Positions 43,263 to 52,427 of a DNA stretch of 64,000 nucleotides are shown one piece after another. Position 1 is the first letter of the stretch, and each line of letters begins with the position of its first letter. This DNA is from Gudongella sp964575895 (GTDB taxonomy: Bacteria; Bacillota; Clostridia; Tissierellales; Tissierellaceae). The DNA lies in the NCBI GenBank assembly GCA_964575895.1, contig CAZNTE010000014.1:1-64000 (forward strand), read 5' to 3'. The notes beneath the pieces are model-generated. The model worked only from the letters and a program-made list of their open reading frames with translations. It did not search any database and was not told the origin of the DNA. Both the position numbers and the translations under genes were made by a program.

Positions 43263-46200
43263 ATGAAGTCTATTGCCTTTATTGATGCAGAGATAAATCC
43301 AAATAATAAGAAGATAATAGACATTGGTAGTATCAGGAGTGATGGGGCTACCTTTCATTCCAATGCCATAGCTGACTTTATTAAGTATCTGGATGGGGTT
43401 GAATATGTCTGTGGTCACAATATTATAGATCATGATTTAAGATACCTTAAGCATGTCACTGATTCAACTAAGATAGACTTATCATTATCCATAGACACCT
43501 TATATCTTTCTCCCTTGTTATTTCCCACCAACCCCTATCATGCCTTGGTTAAGGATGATAAGTTACAGACTGATGATATTAATAACCCCTTAAATGATTC
43601 CATGAAATCAAGGGATTTATTCAATGATGAGATAAATGCTTTTAATAATCTGGATAATCACATGAAGGGGATATTGTATTCCCTATTAAAGGATAGTCCA
43701 GGATTTAGTGGATTCTTTAAGTACATAGATTATAAGTTTCATGATAGTGATGTAAGAAATACTATAAAACTAAAGTTTTCTTTAAGTATTTGTGGAAATT
43801 GTGATTTAGAAAAATTAATAGTAGACCACCCCATAGAATTATCATATTCCTTGGCACTTATAAATGCCAATAATAGCTACTCAATAACTCCACCATGGGT
43901 CCTAAAGAGGTTCCCAGTGGTTGAAAGAGTAATGTATCTCTTAAGAAGCAATAGATGCTTAAGTGGGTGTAAATATTGTAATGAGTCTCTTAATTCCTTT
44001 AAGGGACTAAAATCATTTTTTGGATATGATTCCTTTAGAACTTATGGAGGAGAACCCTTACAGGAGAAAGCAGTTGAAGCAGCAATTGACAATAAGTCCC
44101 TTTTGGCAGTATTTCCAACAGGTGGTGGAAAATCCCTGACCTTTCAACTGCCAGCCCTTATGAATGGTATAACATCTAAGGGACTTACAGTAGTAATATC
44201 TCCATTACAGTCCCTCATGAAGGATCAGGTGGATAACTTGGAGAAAAATACTATTACTACAGCTGTAACAATAAATGGAATGCTAGATCCCATAGAAAGA
44301 AGAAAGGCCTTTGAAAGAGTTGCAGATGGGAGGGCTACATTACTATACATATCTCCTGAGTCCTTAAGATCAAAGACCATTGAACACCTTCTATTGGGAA
44401 GAAATGTAGTAAGATTTGTCATAGATGAAGCCCATTGCTTCTCAGCCTGGGGACAGGATTTTAGGGTGGATTACTTATATATAGGTGAATTCATAAAGAA
44501 CCTTCAGGATAAGAAGAATTTAAAGGAAAGTATACCAGTATCATGTTTTACTGCCACGGCAAAACAAAAGGTCATAGAGGATATAGTTGAATATTTTAAG
44601 GATAAATTATCTCTAGATCTAGAGGTGTATACTTCTAAGGCTTCAAGGACAAATTTAAATTACAAGGTTTTTGAGAGAAAATCAGATGTGGAGAAATATA
44701 GTGAGGTAAGAAGACTACTTGAAGAGAAGAAATGTCCTACAATCATCTATGTATCAAGAACTAGAAGAGCATATGATATAGCTGAAAGACTTACGGCAGA
44801 TGGTTATCCTGCTAGACCCTTTCATGGGAAAATGGATAAACAGGAAAAGATTGAGAATCAAGATGCTTTTATAGATGGAGATGTGGACATTATTGTTGCA
44901 ACATCTGCCTTTGGGATGGGAGTTGATAAGAAGGATGTTGGTATGGTAATACATTATGAGATTTCAGACTCATTGGAAAACTATATTCAGGAAGCAGGAA
45001 GAGCAGGTAGGGATGAAAATATCAGCGCTGACTGTTATGTGTTATTCAATGATGAAGATTTGAATAAGCACTTTCTTCTACTTAATCAAACCAAGATGAG
45101 TATCAAGGAAATCCAGCAGGTTTGGAAAGCCATTAAGGATCTTACCCGGTTCAAATCTAAGGTGTCCCAGTCTGCTCTAGAGATAGCAAGAAGGGCAGGG
45201 TGGGATGATAATATATCTGATATTGATATGAGGGTAAATACAGCAATATCAGCCCTTGAAGAGGCAGGATATCTAAAAAGGGGTCAGAATCAACCTAGGA
45301 TTTATGCTGATAGTATTCTAGCAAAAAATGCTCAAGAAGCCATTGATAGTATCAATGAATCCGGGAAGTTGGATGAAAAACAAAAAGTACAGGCTACCAG
45401 AATTATGAAGAAATTAATAGCTGCAAAAAGCAGAAAGGTGTCTGTAGATGAGATACCAGAGTCCAGGGTGGATCATATTTCTGATCATCTAGGTATTCCA
45501 AAAGAAGATGTCATAAGGATTGTAAATATTCTTAGAGAAGATAAATTATTAGCTGATACCAAGGATATGAGAGCCTATATAAAGACCAGTGACAACATTA
45601 ATACATCTTTGACTATCTTAAAGAATTACTGGGAAGTTGAAAAGTTTTTATTAAGTAGAATAAGTGGGATAGAAAGAGAATACAATTTAAAATTACTAAA
45701 TGAAGAGGCAGAAGAGTCTAATCATGAAAATATATCAATAAACAAACTTAAGACCATTATTAACTTCTGGTCTATTCAGAATTTAATCAAGTCAGCAAGA
45801 ATCAATGATTACAAGGACAGTGTAAAGTTATTAAGATTACTTAATAAACAAGAGATGGAGGATGAAATCCTCAATCGATTTGATCTTACCAAATTTATAG
45901 TGGAATATCTATTTGCCAGAGCAAAGAAAACCAAGGACAATGATATGGTTGAATTTTCAATAGTGGAACTAAAGGAAGCCTATGAAAAAGAGATAACCTT
46001 GTTTAAAAGAAAGTTAATAACCCTTGAAGATATTGAAAACGCCTTATATTATCTTTCCAAAATTGAAGCATTAAAAATCGATGGAGGATTTCTGGTGGTC
46101 TATAACCCTATGGACATTGAAAGATTAGAGGAAGATCTAAGAAAGAGATACAAGGCTGAAGACTATAAGAAGTTAAAGAAATATTATGATAATCGCATGG

Positions 46201-48050
46201 AGCAGATTCACATAGTAGGGGAATATGCAAAAAAGGTCATTAGTGATTACAAGGAAGCCTTGGAATTTGTAGATGATTATTTCCAGCTGAATTACAAGAC
46301 CTTTCTAGATAAGTACTTTAAAGGCAGTAAGCAAGATGAGTTAAAGCGAAATATTACACCTAAGAAGTTTGATGAGTTATTTGGACAGCTTTCCCCTGCA
46401 CAACTTAATATAATAAAGGACAATGAATCCAAGTATATTGTAGTTGCAGCTGGACCAGGTAGTGGCAAAACAAGAGTGTTGGTCCATAAACTTGCTTCCT
46501 TGATGTTAATGGAGGATGTGAAGCATGAACAACTATTGATGCTCACTTTTTCTAGAGCCGCATCCACAGAGTTTAAGAAACGATTAATTAAACTTATAGG
46601 AAATGCTGCAAACTTTATAGAGATAAAGACCTTTCATTCATATTGCTTTGATCTATTGGGTAGATTGGGAACACTTGAAAAGTCAGATAAAATTATAGCT
46701 GATACCATAGATAGGATTAAATCAGGGGATGTGGAAAGGAGCAAAATTACTAAAACTGTACTAGTAATTGATGAAGCCCAGGATATAGATAGTGATGAGT
46801 TTAGATTGATCAATACTTTAATTGAGAACAATGATGATTTGAGAATAATTGCTGTAGGGGATGATGATCAAAACATATATGAATTTAGAGGAGCCAGTTC
46901 AAAGTACTTAGAAGAACTTTTAGAAAAACAGGAGTCTAAAAAGATAGAGCTAGTGGAAAATTATAGAAGTAAGAATAATCTAGTAAAGTTTACTAATTAC
47001 TATGGAGCTAAGATATCTAATAGACTTAAGAAGATACCAATATTCTCTGCTCAAGCTACTAATGGAAATATTAGAATCCATAAGTACATGACCACTAATC
47101 TAATTACACCACTTGTTAGTGATATTTTAAATACTGTTATTGAGGGTTCAACTTGTATACTGACAAGGACTAATGATGAAGCATTGCAGATAACTGGGAT
47201 GTTAATTAAAAACAAAGTGCATGCAAAACTCATTCAGTCAAATGACGGCTTCTCCTTATATAATCTATTGGAAGTGAGATTCTTCCTGCATCAACTTAAA
47301 TTAAAGGAAGGAGTTCACTTGATAAGTGATGATATCTGGACTGAAGCAAGAAGGCTATTAGCTCTTAAATATCAGAGGAGTTCTAACCTTCCATTAGTAC
47401 TTAATATGTTGGATGATTTTGAGAATACTAATTCCAAATACAAGTATAAATCTGATTTAGAAGTATTTATTAGAGAATCAAAGTTGGAAGATTTTTTAGG
47501 AGAGCAAAAGGATACTATCTTTGTATCTACCATTCACAAAGCAAAGGGCAGAGAGTTTGAAAACATTATATTAATGTTAAATGGATTTTCTCCTAGTACA
47601 GATGAGGAAATAAGACAACTTTATGTTGGGATGACAAGAGCTAAAGATAACCTAGTAATTCATACCAATAGCAATTACTTTGATAATATTGATCTTGAGG
47701 GTTTAAGTAGAAAGTATGATAGAAGAATATATGATAATCCTAGCAATTTAGTTATACAACTTACCCATAAAGATATTTACTTGGATTACTTTTATTCACG
47801 GCAGAGGGAAATTCTTAATATAGTAAGTGGCGATATTTTGCATCCCACTGAAGATGGGTGCCTAAATAGTGAGGGACAAGAGGTCTTAAAATACTCTAAG
47901 TCCATGATTAATCAAATTGATGAACTATCCAAAAAAGGATATTTTATGGTAGAATCAAAAGTAAGATTTGTAATATTTTGGCAAAAAGAAGATAGTGATA
48001 GAGAGATTAAGATAATATTACCTGAGCTGAGTTTTGAGAAGATGAATTAA
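43263..48050 (+). CDS. DEDD exonuclease-RecQ helicase-UvrD helicase triple fusion
   Basis: This 1595-residue protein carries three enzymes. Residues ~1-110 form a DnaQ-type 3'-5' exonuclease (FIDAEI, CGHNIIDHDLRYL, HALVKDD). A cysteine-pair region (~180-245, CGNC, CKYC) precedes a RecQ-like SF2 core with Walker A FPTGGGKS near 285, DEAH in VIDEAHCFSAW near 385 and EAGRAGRDEN near 580. After a helical middle, a UvrD/Rep-like SF1 motor has AGPGSGKT near 1064, VIDEAQDID near 1166, GDDDQNIYEFRG and STIHKAKGREFE. It begins 35 nt after fic with AGGAGAG. The large multi-motor form, at the end of a defence-type run, suggests invasive-DNA or repair processing. Confidence 0.9.
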   Translation: MKSIAFIDAEINPNNKKIIDIGSIRSDGATFHSNAIADFIKYLDGVEYVCGHNIIDHDLRYLKHVTDSTKIDLSLSIDTLYLSPLLFPTNPYHALVKDDKLQTDDINNPLNDSMKSRDLFNDEINAFNNLDNHMKGILYSLLKDSPGFSGFFKYIDYKFHDSDVRNTIKLKFSLSICGNCDLEKLIVDHPIELSYSLALINANNSYSITPPWVLKRFPVVERVMYLLRSNRCLSGCKYCNESLNSFKGLKSFFGYDSFRTYGGEPLQEKAVEAAIDNKSLLAVFPTGGGKSLTFQLPALMNGITSKGLTVVISPLQSLMKDQVDNLEKNTITTAVTINGMLDPIERRKAFERVADGRATLLYISPESLRSKTIEHLLLGRNVVRFVIDEAHCFSAWGQDFRVDYLYIGEFIKNLQDKKNLKESIPVSCFTATAKQKVIEDIVEYFKDKLSLDLEVYTSKASRTNLNYKVFERKSDVEKYSEVRRLLEEKKCPTIIYVSRTRRAYDIAERLTADGYPARPFHGKMDKQEKIENQDAFIDGDVDIIVATSAFGMGVDKKDVGMVIHYEISDSLENYIQEAGRAGRDENISADCYVLFNDEDLNKHFLLLNQTKMSIKEIQQVWKAIKDLTRFKSKVSQSALEIARRAGWDDNISDIDMRVNTAISALEEAGYLKRGQNQPRIYADSILAKNAQEAIDSINESGKLDEKQKVQATRIMKKLIAAKSRKVSVDEIPESRVDHISDHLGIPKEDVIRIVNILREDKLLADTKDMRAYIKTSDNINTSLTILKNYWEVEKFLLSRISGIEREYNLKLLNEEAEESNHENISINKLKTIINFWSIQNLIKSARINDYKDSVKLLRLLNKQEMEDEILNRFDLTKFIVEYLFARAKKTKDNDMVEFSIVELKEAYEKEITLFKRKLITLEDIENALYYLSKIEALKIDGGFLVVYNPMDIERLEEDLRKRYKAEDYKKLKKYYDNRMEQIHIVGEYAKKVISDYKEALEFVDDYFQLNYKTFLDKYFKGSKQDELKRNITPKKFDELFGQLSPAQLNIIKDNESKYIVVAAGPGSGKTRVLVHKLASLMLMEDVKHEQLLMLTFSRAASTEFKKRLIKLIGNAANFIEIKTFHSYCFDLLGRLGTLEKSDKIIADTIDRIKSGDVERSKITKTVLVIDEAQDIDSDEFRLINTLIENNDDLRIIAVGDDDQNIYEFRGASSKYLEELLEKQESKKIELVENYRSKNNLVKFTNYYGAKISNRLKKIPIFSAQATNGNIRIHKYMTTNLITPLVSDILNTVIEGSTCILTRTNDEALQITGMLIKNKVHAKLIQSNDGFSLYNLLEVRFFLHQLKLKEGVHLISDDIWTEARRLLALKYQRSSNLPLVLNMLDDFENTNSKYKYKSDLEVFIRESKLEDFLGEQKDTIFVSTIHKAKGREFENIILMLNGFSPSTDEEIRQLYVGMTRAKDNLVIHTNSNYFDNIDLEGLSRKYDRRIYDNPSNLVIQLTHKDIYLDYFYSRQREILNIVSGDILHPTEDGCLNSEGQEVLKYSKSMINQIDELSKKGYFMVESKVRFVIFWQKEDSDREIKIILPELSFEKMN

Positions 48051-48361
48051 ATGTTAATTCAACCAAACTCTACCTATTTCAGATGCTTACTATTATGAAG
48101 TGCAAGGAATTTTTTCAAGAGATGAAATATATCACATAATATTTAAAATGAAGATTTTAAAATTGATAATTGAATCCTATTAATCTATTTGAAAGAAGTC
48201 TTTAAGTATTACTATAAGTTAAGATATTATAGGACAGCAACAGATCATGTTAAGAATAAACACATAGAAAGTATAGAAAAGAAAATAAACTGATTTAGTT
48301 AAACATTGTTTGTGTAAGATGGATGTTGAGGTATTTCTAAGATTTAAGGAGGAGGTAGGCA
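48051..48361. other. Intergenic region
   Basis: About 310 bp of AT-rich DNA between the helicase fusion and the amidohydrolase. No gene, repeat, tRNA fragment or clear terminator was seen. It must hold the promoter of the amidohydrolase gene. Confidence 0.5.
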
Positions 48362-49555
48362 ATGAATACAATAATTAAAAATGTTCTTCATTCTACTTAT
48401 GGTAGGGTCAATGTTATGCTGGAAGGAGATAAGATTAAGACTATTTCTTCAGATGATGTACTTAATTTAGAGCAAGATTATGATTACATTGATGGAGAAA
48501 ATTATGTTATGTTCCCAAGTTTTGTAGATGGGCATGCACACATTGATAAAACAGTATATGGATTGGACTGGTTTTGTAATGATGTTGGATATGAACGAAT
48601 TGATAGGATAGTTAATGAGAGAAATCAAAGGGCTAAGATCAACTTCAACTATTTCGAGCAAGCTTCAAGATACATTGAATTATCTCTTAAGTTTGGAGTT
48701 CTTCATATGCGTAGCCATGTTGACATTGATACTCAGCATAAGTTAAAGGGCTTGGGGCAAGTATTAGAAGCAAGAGAGAAATATAAGGACTTATTTGACT
48801 TACAGATTGTTGCTTTCCCTCAAAGTGGATTGATGGTACGTCCAGGGACATATGAGTTGATGGATGAAGCACTTAGTATGGGTGCTGATGTGGTAGGAGG
48901 AATCGATCCAGCTTGGATTGATAGAGACCCAAAGGGAAGTATAGATGCAATATTTAAACTTGCTGAAAAACACAATAAGCCTATAGATATACATATACAC
49001 GAAGCTGCTGAATTAGGCGCTTTTGATCTTGAATTAATTATAGAAAAAACTGTAGCAATGGGGATGCAGGGAAGAGTATCCATTAGTCATGCTTTTTGCT
49101 TAGGAATGCCAAATCAGAAGGTGACCCAAGTCTTAAAAGAGAAGATTAAAGAGGCTAATATTAATATTATTAACTGTTATCAAGCATATCTACCTGCTGT
49201 ACCACCATTAAAAGAATTAATGGATATGGGGATAAATATTGCTGGTGGAAATGATGACATGCGTGATATGTGGACCCCTTATGGAACGGGTGATATATTA
49301 GAAAGGATGCAACTTATTTCTATGAAGAATGGTTTTAGAAAGGATTCTGATTTGGAATTATCCATGACAGCTTGTACTTACAATGGATCAAAAGTATTTG
49401 GGTTAGAGAATTACGGTATAGTTGAAGGAAATACTGCAAACTTTGTATTAGTAAAAGGAAGAACAATATCTGAGTGTATAGTAACATGTCCAGATGATCG
49501 AATTGTATTTAGAAATGGTAAAGTAATTTCAAGAAATGGAGTGAACATGTTTTAA
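48362..49555 (+). CDS. Cytosine deaminase-type amidohydrolase
   Basis: The 397 residues fit the metal-dependent amidohydrolase superfamily near cytosine/isoguanine deaminases and creatinine deiminase. Metal and active-site motifs are HAHIDKT near 58, HIHEA near 215, SHAF near 240 and GNDDMRDMW near 300, where the family usually has HDD. It deaminates or hydrolyses a ring or amidine; the substrate is uncertain. GGAGGAGG precedes the ATG. Its position 4-5 kb before a PucR-controlled ureide operon makes a purine-, pyrimidine- or creatinine-type substrate attractive. Confidence 0.8.
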   Translation: MNTIIKNVLHSTYGRVNVMLEGDKIKTISSDDVLNLEQDYDYIDGENYVMFPSFVDGHAHIDKTVYGLDWFCNDVGYERIDRIVNERNQRAKINFNYFEQASRYIELSLKFGVLHMRSHVDIDTQHKLKGLGQVLEAREKYKDLFDLQIVAFPQSGLMVRPGTYELMDEALSMGADVVGGIDPAWIDRDPKGSIDAIFKLAEKHNKPIDIHIHEAAELGAFDLELIIEKTVAMGMQGRVSISHAFCLGMPNQKVTQVLKEKIKEANINIINCYQAYLPAVPPLKELMDMGINIAGGNDDMRDMWTPYGTGDILERMQLISMKNGFRKDSDLELSMTACTYNGSKVFGLENYGIVEGNTANFVLVKGRTISECIVTCPDDRIVFRNGKVISRNGVNMF

Positions 49556-49769
49556 GATTATTTGAGCTAGTACATTTTCTAAGATGGAGGTTAAGGTAGA
49601 AGGGTATCCTATATGGATACTGTATTATCATAAGAAATTCCTAGTAACTATGGTAGGCATTGTACTAGCTCTATTTATATAAATCACTGTATAAAACAAT
49701 TAATAATGTAAGTATATGATAAAATCATTCGATCCTGATTTGAAATATTGGTTCCGAGGAGGTAATGTT

Positions 49770-50777
49770 TTGCCACTGGAAATTATACGCAATGATTTAA
49801 CAAAGGTTGAAGTTGATGTAATTGTTAATCCCACTGATCCCTTTCTATCTGGTAGTGGAGGAGTGGATAGAGAAATACACATGGCTGCTGGTTCTGAATT
49901 AGTCAAAGAGTGTGAAGCATTAGGTGGATTAGAATTTGGTCAAGCTAAAATAACCAAAGGATACATGTTGCCTGCCAAACATATAATCCATACAGCAGGC
50001 CCCATCTGGAAGGATGGGAAAAGTGGTGAAGAGGAGATTCTAGCTAATTGTTATAGGAACTCCCTAGATTTAGCTAAGGAACATAGTCTTGAAAGTGTAG
50101 CTATTCCCTTAATATCATCTGGTTCATTCGGTTATCCAAAGGATAAAGCACTAAAAACTGCCATAGCGGAAATAGGTAGTTTTCTCTTAGAAACCGATAT
50201 GACAGTTTACTTAGTTGTGTATGATAAGACTGCATTTTCTCTCTCAGAGAAGCTATTTACATCCATAAAAGAATATATTGATGATAAGTATGTTGATAGT
50301 AGAATAATACATACAACAAAGCCTAACGACATATACTATCAACTTAAGAGGACTACTATTGAATCAGCTGATAGTTCCATATATGAAGAGCCAAAACCTA
50401 AAAGGAAAAGAAAATTAGATGATCTAGTTAATAACCTGGATGATACTTTCTCACAAATGCTAATTAGATTAATAGATGAAAGAGGAATGAAAGATACTAA
50501 TGTATATAAGAGAGCAAATATAGATAGACGGCTATTTTCTAGAATAAAAAATGATAAAGATTACACACCTAGTAAATCAACAGTCCTTGCTTTTGCAATT
50601 GCATTAGAGTTAAACCTAGATGAAACTAAGGACTTACTTAAGAGTGCAGGCTATTCACTATCAAGAAGTAGAATATTTGACATAATAATTGAATATTTTA
50701 TCCTTGAGGAGAACTATGATATTTTTGAAATAAATGGAGTCCTATTCGAGTTTGAACAAAAAACTCTAGGAGTATAA
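49770..50777 (+). CDS. Macrodomain protein with C-terminal XRE-like helix-turn-helix
   Basis: In the 335 residues, ~1-165 form a macrodomain that binds or hydrolyses ADP-ribose (DVIVNPTDPFLSGSGGVDREIH, HTAGPIW, PLISSGSFGYP). The usual VNAAN is VNPTD here. The C-terminal ~100 residues have a helix-turn-helix pattern (TNVYKRANIDRRLFSRIKND). The start is TTG 49770 with GGAGG at ideal spacing; an ATG at 49716 has no ribosome site and would add residues not typical of the fold. It begins the macrodomain-VWA-ADP-ribosylglycohydrolase set. Confidence 0.86.
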   Translation: MPLEIIRNDLTKVEVDVIVNPTDPFLSGSGGVDREIHMAAGSELVKECEALGGLEFGQAKITKGYMLPAKHIIHTAGPIWKDGKSGEEEILANCYRNSLDLAKEHSLESVAIPLISSGSFGYPKDKALKTAIAEIGSFLLETDMTVYLVVYDKTAFSLSEKLFTSIKEYIDDKYVDSRIIHTTKPNDIYYQLKRTTIESADSSIYEEPKPKRKRKLDDLVNNLDDTFSQMLIRLIDERGMKDTNVYKRANIDRRLFSRIKNDKDYTPSKSTVLAFAIALELNLDETKDLLKSAGYSLSRSRIFDIIIEYFILEENYDIFEINGVLFEFEQKTLGV

Positions 50778-50781
50778 ATTT

Positions 50782-50810
50782 GTCGCATGCCATGCGACCT
50801 TTCTTTTTCT
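50782..50810 (+). terminator. Terminator-like hairpin between macrodomain and VWA genes
   Basis: GTCGCAT-GCC-ATGCGAC followed by CTTTCTTTTTCT, 5 nt after the macrodomain stop. It may attenuate transcription into the VWA and hydrolase genes. Confidence 0.7.
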
Positions 50811-50856
50811 AAAAAGTGATATTCTTATGTTAATAAAAGAAAGAGAGGATATGGCA

Positions 50857-51516
50857 ATGAAAAAAGGATTAACAGAATTAGTATTTATTCTTGATAGGAG
50901 CGGGTCTATGAGTGGTTTAGAGAGTGATACCATAGGTGGATATAACTCCATGCTAAAGAAGCAGAAAGAGGAACCAGGAGAAGCGATCATTACTACTGTA
51001 TTATTTGATGACAGATACGAATTACTACATGATAGGTGTAGTCTTAAAGGTGTCCTACCCATAAGTGAGAAAGAGTATTATGTTAGGGGAACAACTGCAC
51101 TTTTGGATGCCATAGGACATACAATAAATAAGATTAAAAATGCCCAGAAGTATACAGCTAAGGAAGAAAGAGCAGAAAATGTTATGTTTGTAATAACCAC
51201 AGATGGAATGGAAAATGCCAGTAGAGAGTTTACCTATGATATGATTCGAAGCATGATAGAGCATGAAAAGGAAAAATATGGTTGGGAGTTTATCTTCCTA
51301 GGAGCAAATATTGATGCAATCAGGACAGCGGAAAGATTTGGCATTGATAAGGATAGAGCTACCAACTACAATGCAGATAGTGAGGGAACTCAACTTAATT
51401 ATGAAGTAATTAGTGAGACAATAAGTGTTATGAGATCAAACAAAGAAATATCCAAGGATTGGAAAAAGAAAATTGATGATGACTATAAAAAGAGAGGGGA
51501 AAGGAGATCAAAATGA
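50857..51516 (+). CDS. VWA-domain protein
   Basis: The 219-residue von Willebrand A domain has a complete metal-ion adhesion site: DRSGSMSG (DxSxS) near 14, the Thr in GTTALLDAIG and ITTDGMEN. Such domains make metal-dependent protein contacts. ATG 50857 is preferred over 50851 because AGAGAGG then has normal spacing. Its stop overlaps the start of the ADP-ribosylglycohydrolase gene (ATGA), so the two are translationally coupled. It may dock the hydrolase to a partner (inference). Confidence 0.88.
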   Translation: MKKGLTELVFILDRSGSMSGLESDTIGGYNSMLKKQKEEPGEAIITTVLFDDRYELLHDRCSLKGVLPISEKEYYVRGTTALLDAIGHTINKIKNAQKYTAKEERAENVMFVITTDGMENASREFTYDMIRSMIEHEKEKYGWEFIFLGANIDAIRTAERFGIDKDRATNYNADSEGTQLNYEVISETISVMRSNKEISKDWKKKIDDDYKKRGERRSK

Positions 51517-52301
51517 TTGGAGCTATTATTGGCGATATAGTTGGATCAGTTTATGAATGGAAAAATATTAAGACAAAGGATTTTCCCTTGTTTAGTCCCT
51601 TAAATTTCTTTACCGATGATACTGTAATGACCATAGCTGTTGCTGAAGCCCTGTTAAATGGTGGAACTGAGAAAGATTTTGTTAAGTCCATGAAAAAATA
51701 TGGAGAAGAATACCCTGATGCAGGCTATGGTGGGAATTTTATAAATTGGATATTTTCTGATGAAACACAAGCCTATAATAGTTGGGGTAATGGATCAGCC
51801 ATGAGAGTATCGCCTGTCGCCTGGTATTTTGATACCTTAAGTGATGTTGAGTACTATGCAAAGATAAGTGCAGCTGTTACCCATGATCATCCAGAGGGAA
51901 TAAAGGGAGCACAGGCTACAGCTGCAGCAATATTTCTTGCCCGTACTGGAAAATCCAAGGATGAGATTAAAAAGTATATTGAAAGCACCTATCATTATGA
52001 TTTAAATAGAAGTCTTGATGAAATTAGACCAACATATTCTTTTGATGTTAGTTGTCAGGAGACAGTTCCAGAAGCCATAACTGCAATTTTAGAAAGTAGT
52101 GACTTTGAAGATGCCATAAGGAATGCAATTTCTCTTGGTGGAGATAGTGATACACTAGCAGCTATAACTGGTAGTATAGCGGAAGGGGCATATATTGTAC
52201 CTGATAGCATAAAAAAGAAAGCTATTGCGATATTGGATGAACCTTTAAGTAAAATATACTATGATTTTATGGAAAAGAGTTATTTAAGAATAATTCTCTA
52301 A
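51513..52301 (+). CDS. ADP-ribosylglycohydrolase
   Basis: The 262 residues show both binuclear-metal motifs intact (FTDDTVM near 33 and GGDSDTLAA near 212). It removes ADP-ribose from target molecules. Its first 16 residues are identical to those of the hydrolase half of the HsdM fusion at 24660-27047, and the segment around GGDSDTLAAITGSIAE is also identical, so the two are close paralogues. Coupled to the VWA gene and downstream of a macrodomain gene: three ADP-ribose-linked or adaptor proteins in one run. The matching ADP-ribosyltransferase is not in the window. Confidence 0.93.
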   Translation: MIGAIIGDIVGSVYEWKNIKTKDFPLFSPLNFFTDDTVMTIAVAEALLNGGTEKDFVKSMKKYGEEYPDAGYGGNFINWIFSDETQAYNSWGNGSAMRVSPVAWYFDTLSDVEYYAKISAAVTHDHPEGIKGAQATAAAIFLARTGKSKDEIKKYIESTYHYDLNRSLDEIRPTYSFDVSCQETVPEAITAILESSDFEDAIRNAISLGGDSDTLAAITGSIAEGAYIVPDSIKKKAIAILDEPLSKIYYDFMEKSYLRIIL

Positions 52302-52332
52302 TTATAATTTTTATTATGATCGATAGAAATAG

Positions 52333-52386
52333 AAAGCTCACAAGTTAGAATAATTTAACCATAAACTATACTAACAGGTGAGCTTT
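52333..52386. terminator. Bidirectional terminator between ADP-ribosylglycohydrolase and pucR
   Basis: AAAGCTCAC pairs with GTGAGCTTT, extended inside by GTTAG/CTAAC. It lies between two convergent genes and can serve both. Confidence 0.7.
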
Positions 52387-52427
52387 AATATATCATACTA
52401 TCGTTCTATAGAGATATAGCCTATATA

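Noticed and set aside
32522..48361. Second tRNA-bounded element to the right of tRNA-Arg
   Set aside because: No second integrase and no repeat of the tRNA 3' half was found up to 48361, so a boundary for the defence run cannot be defined.
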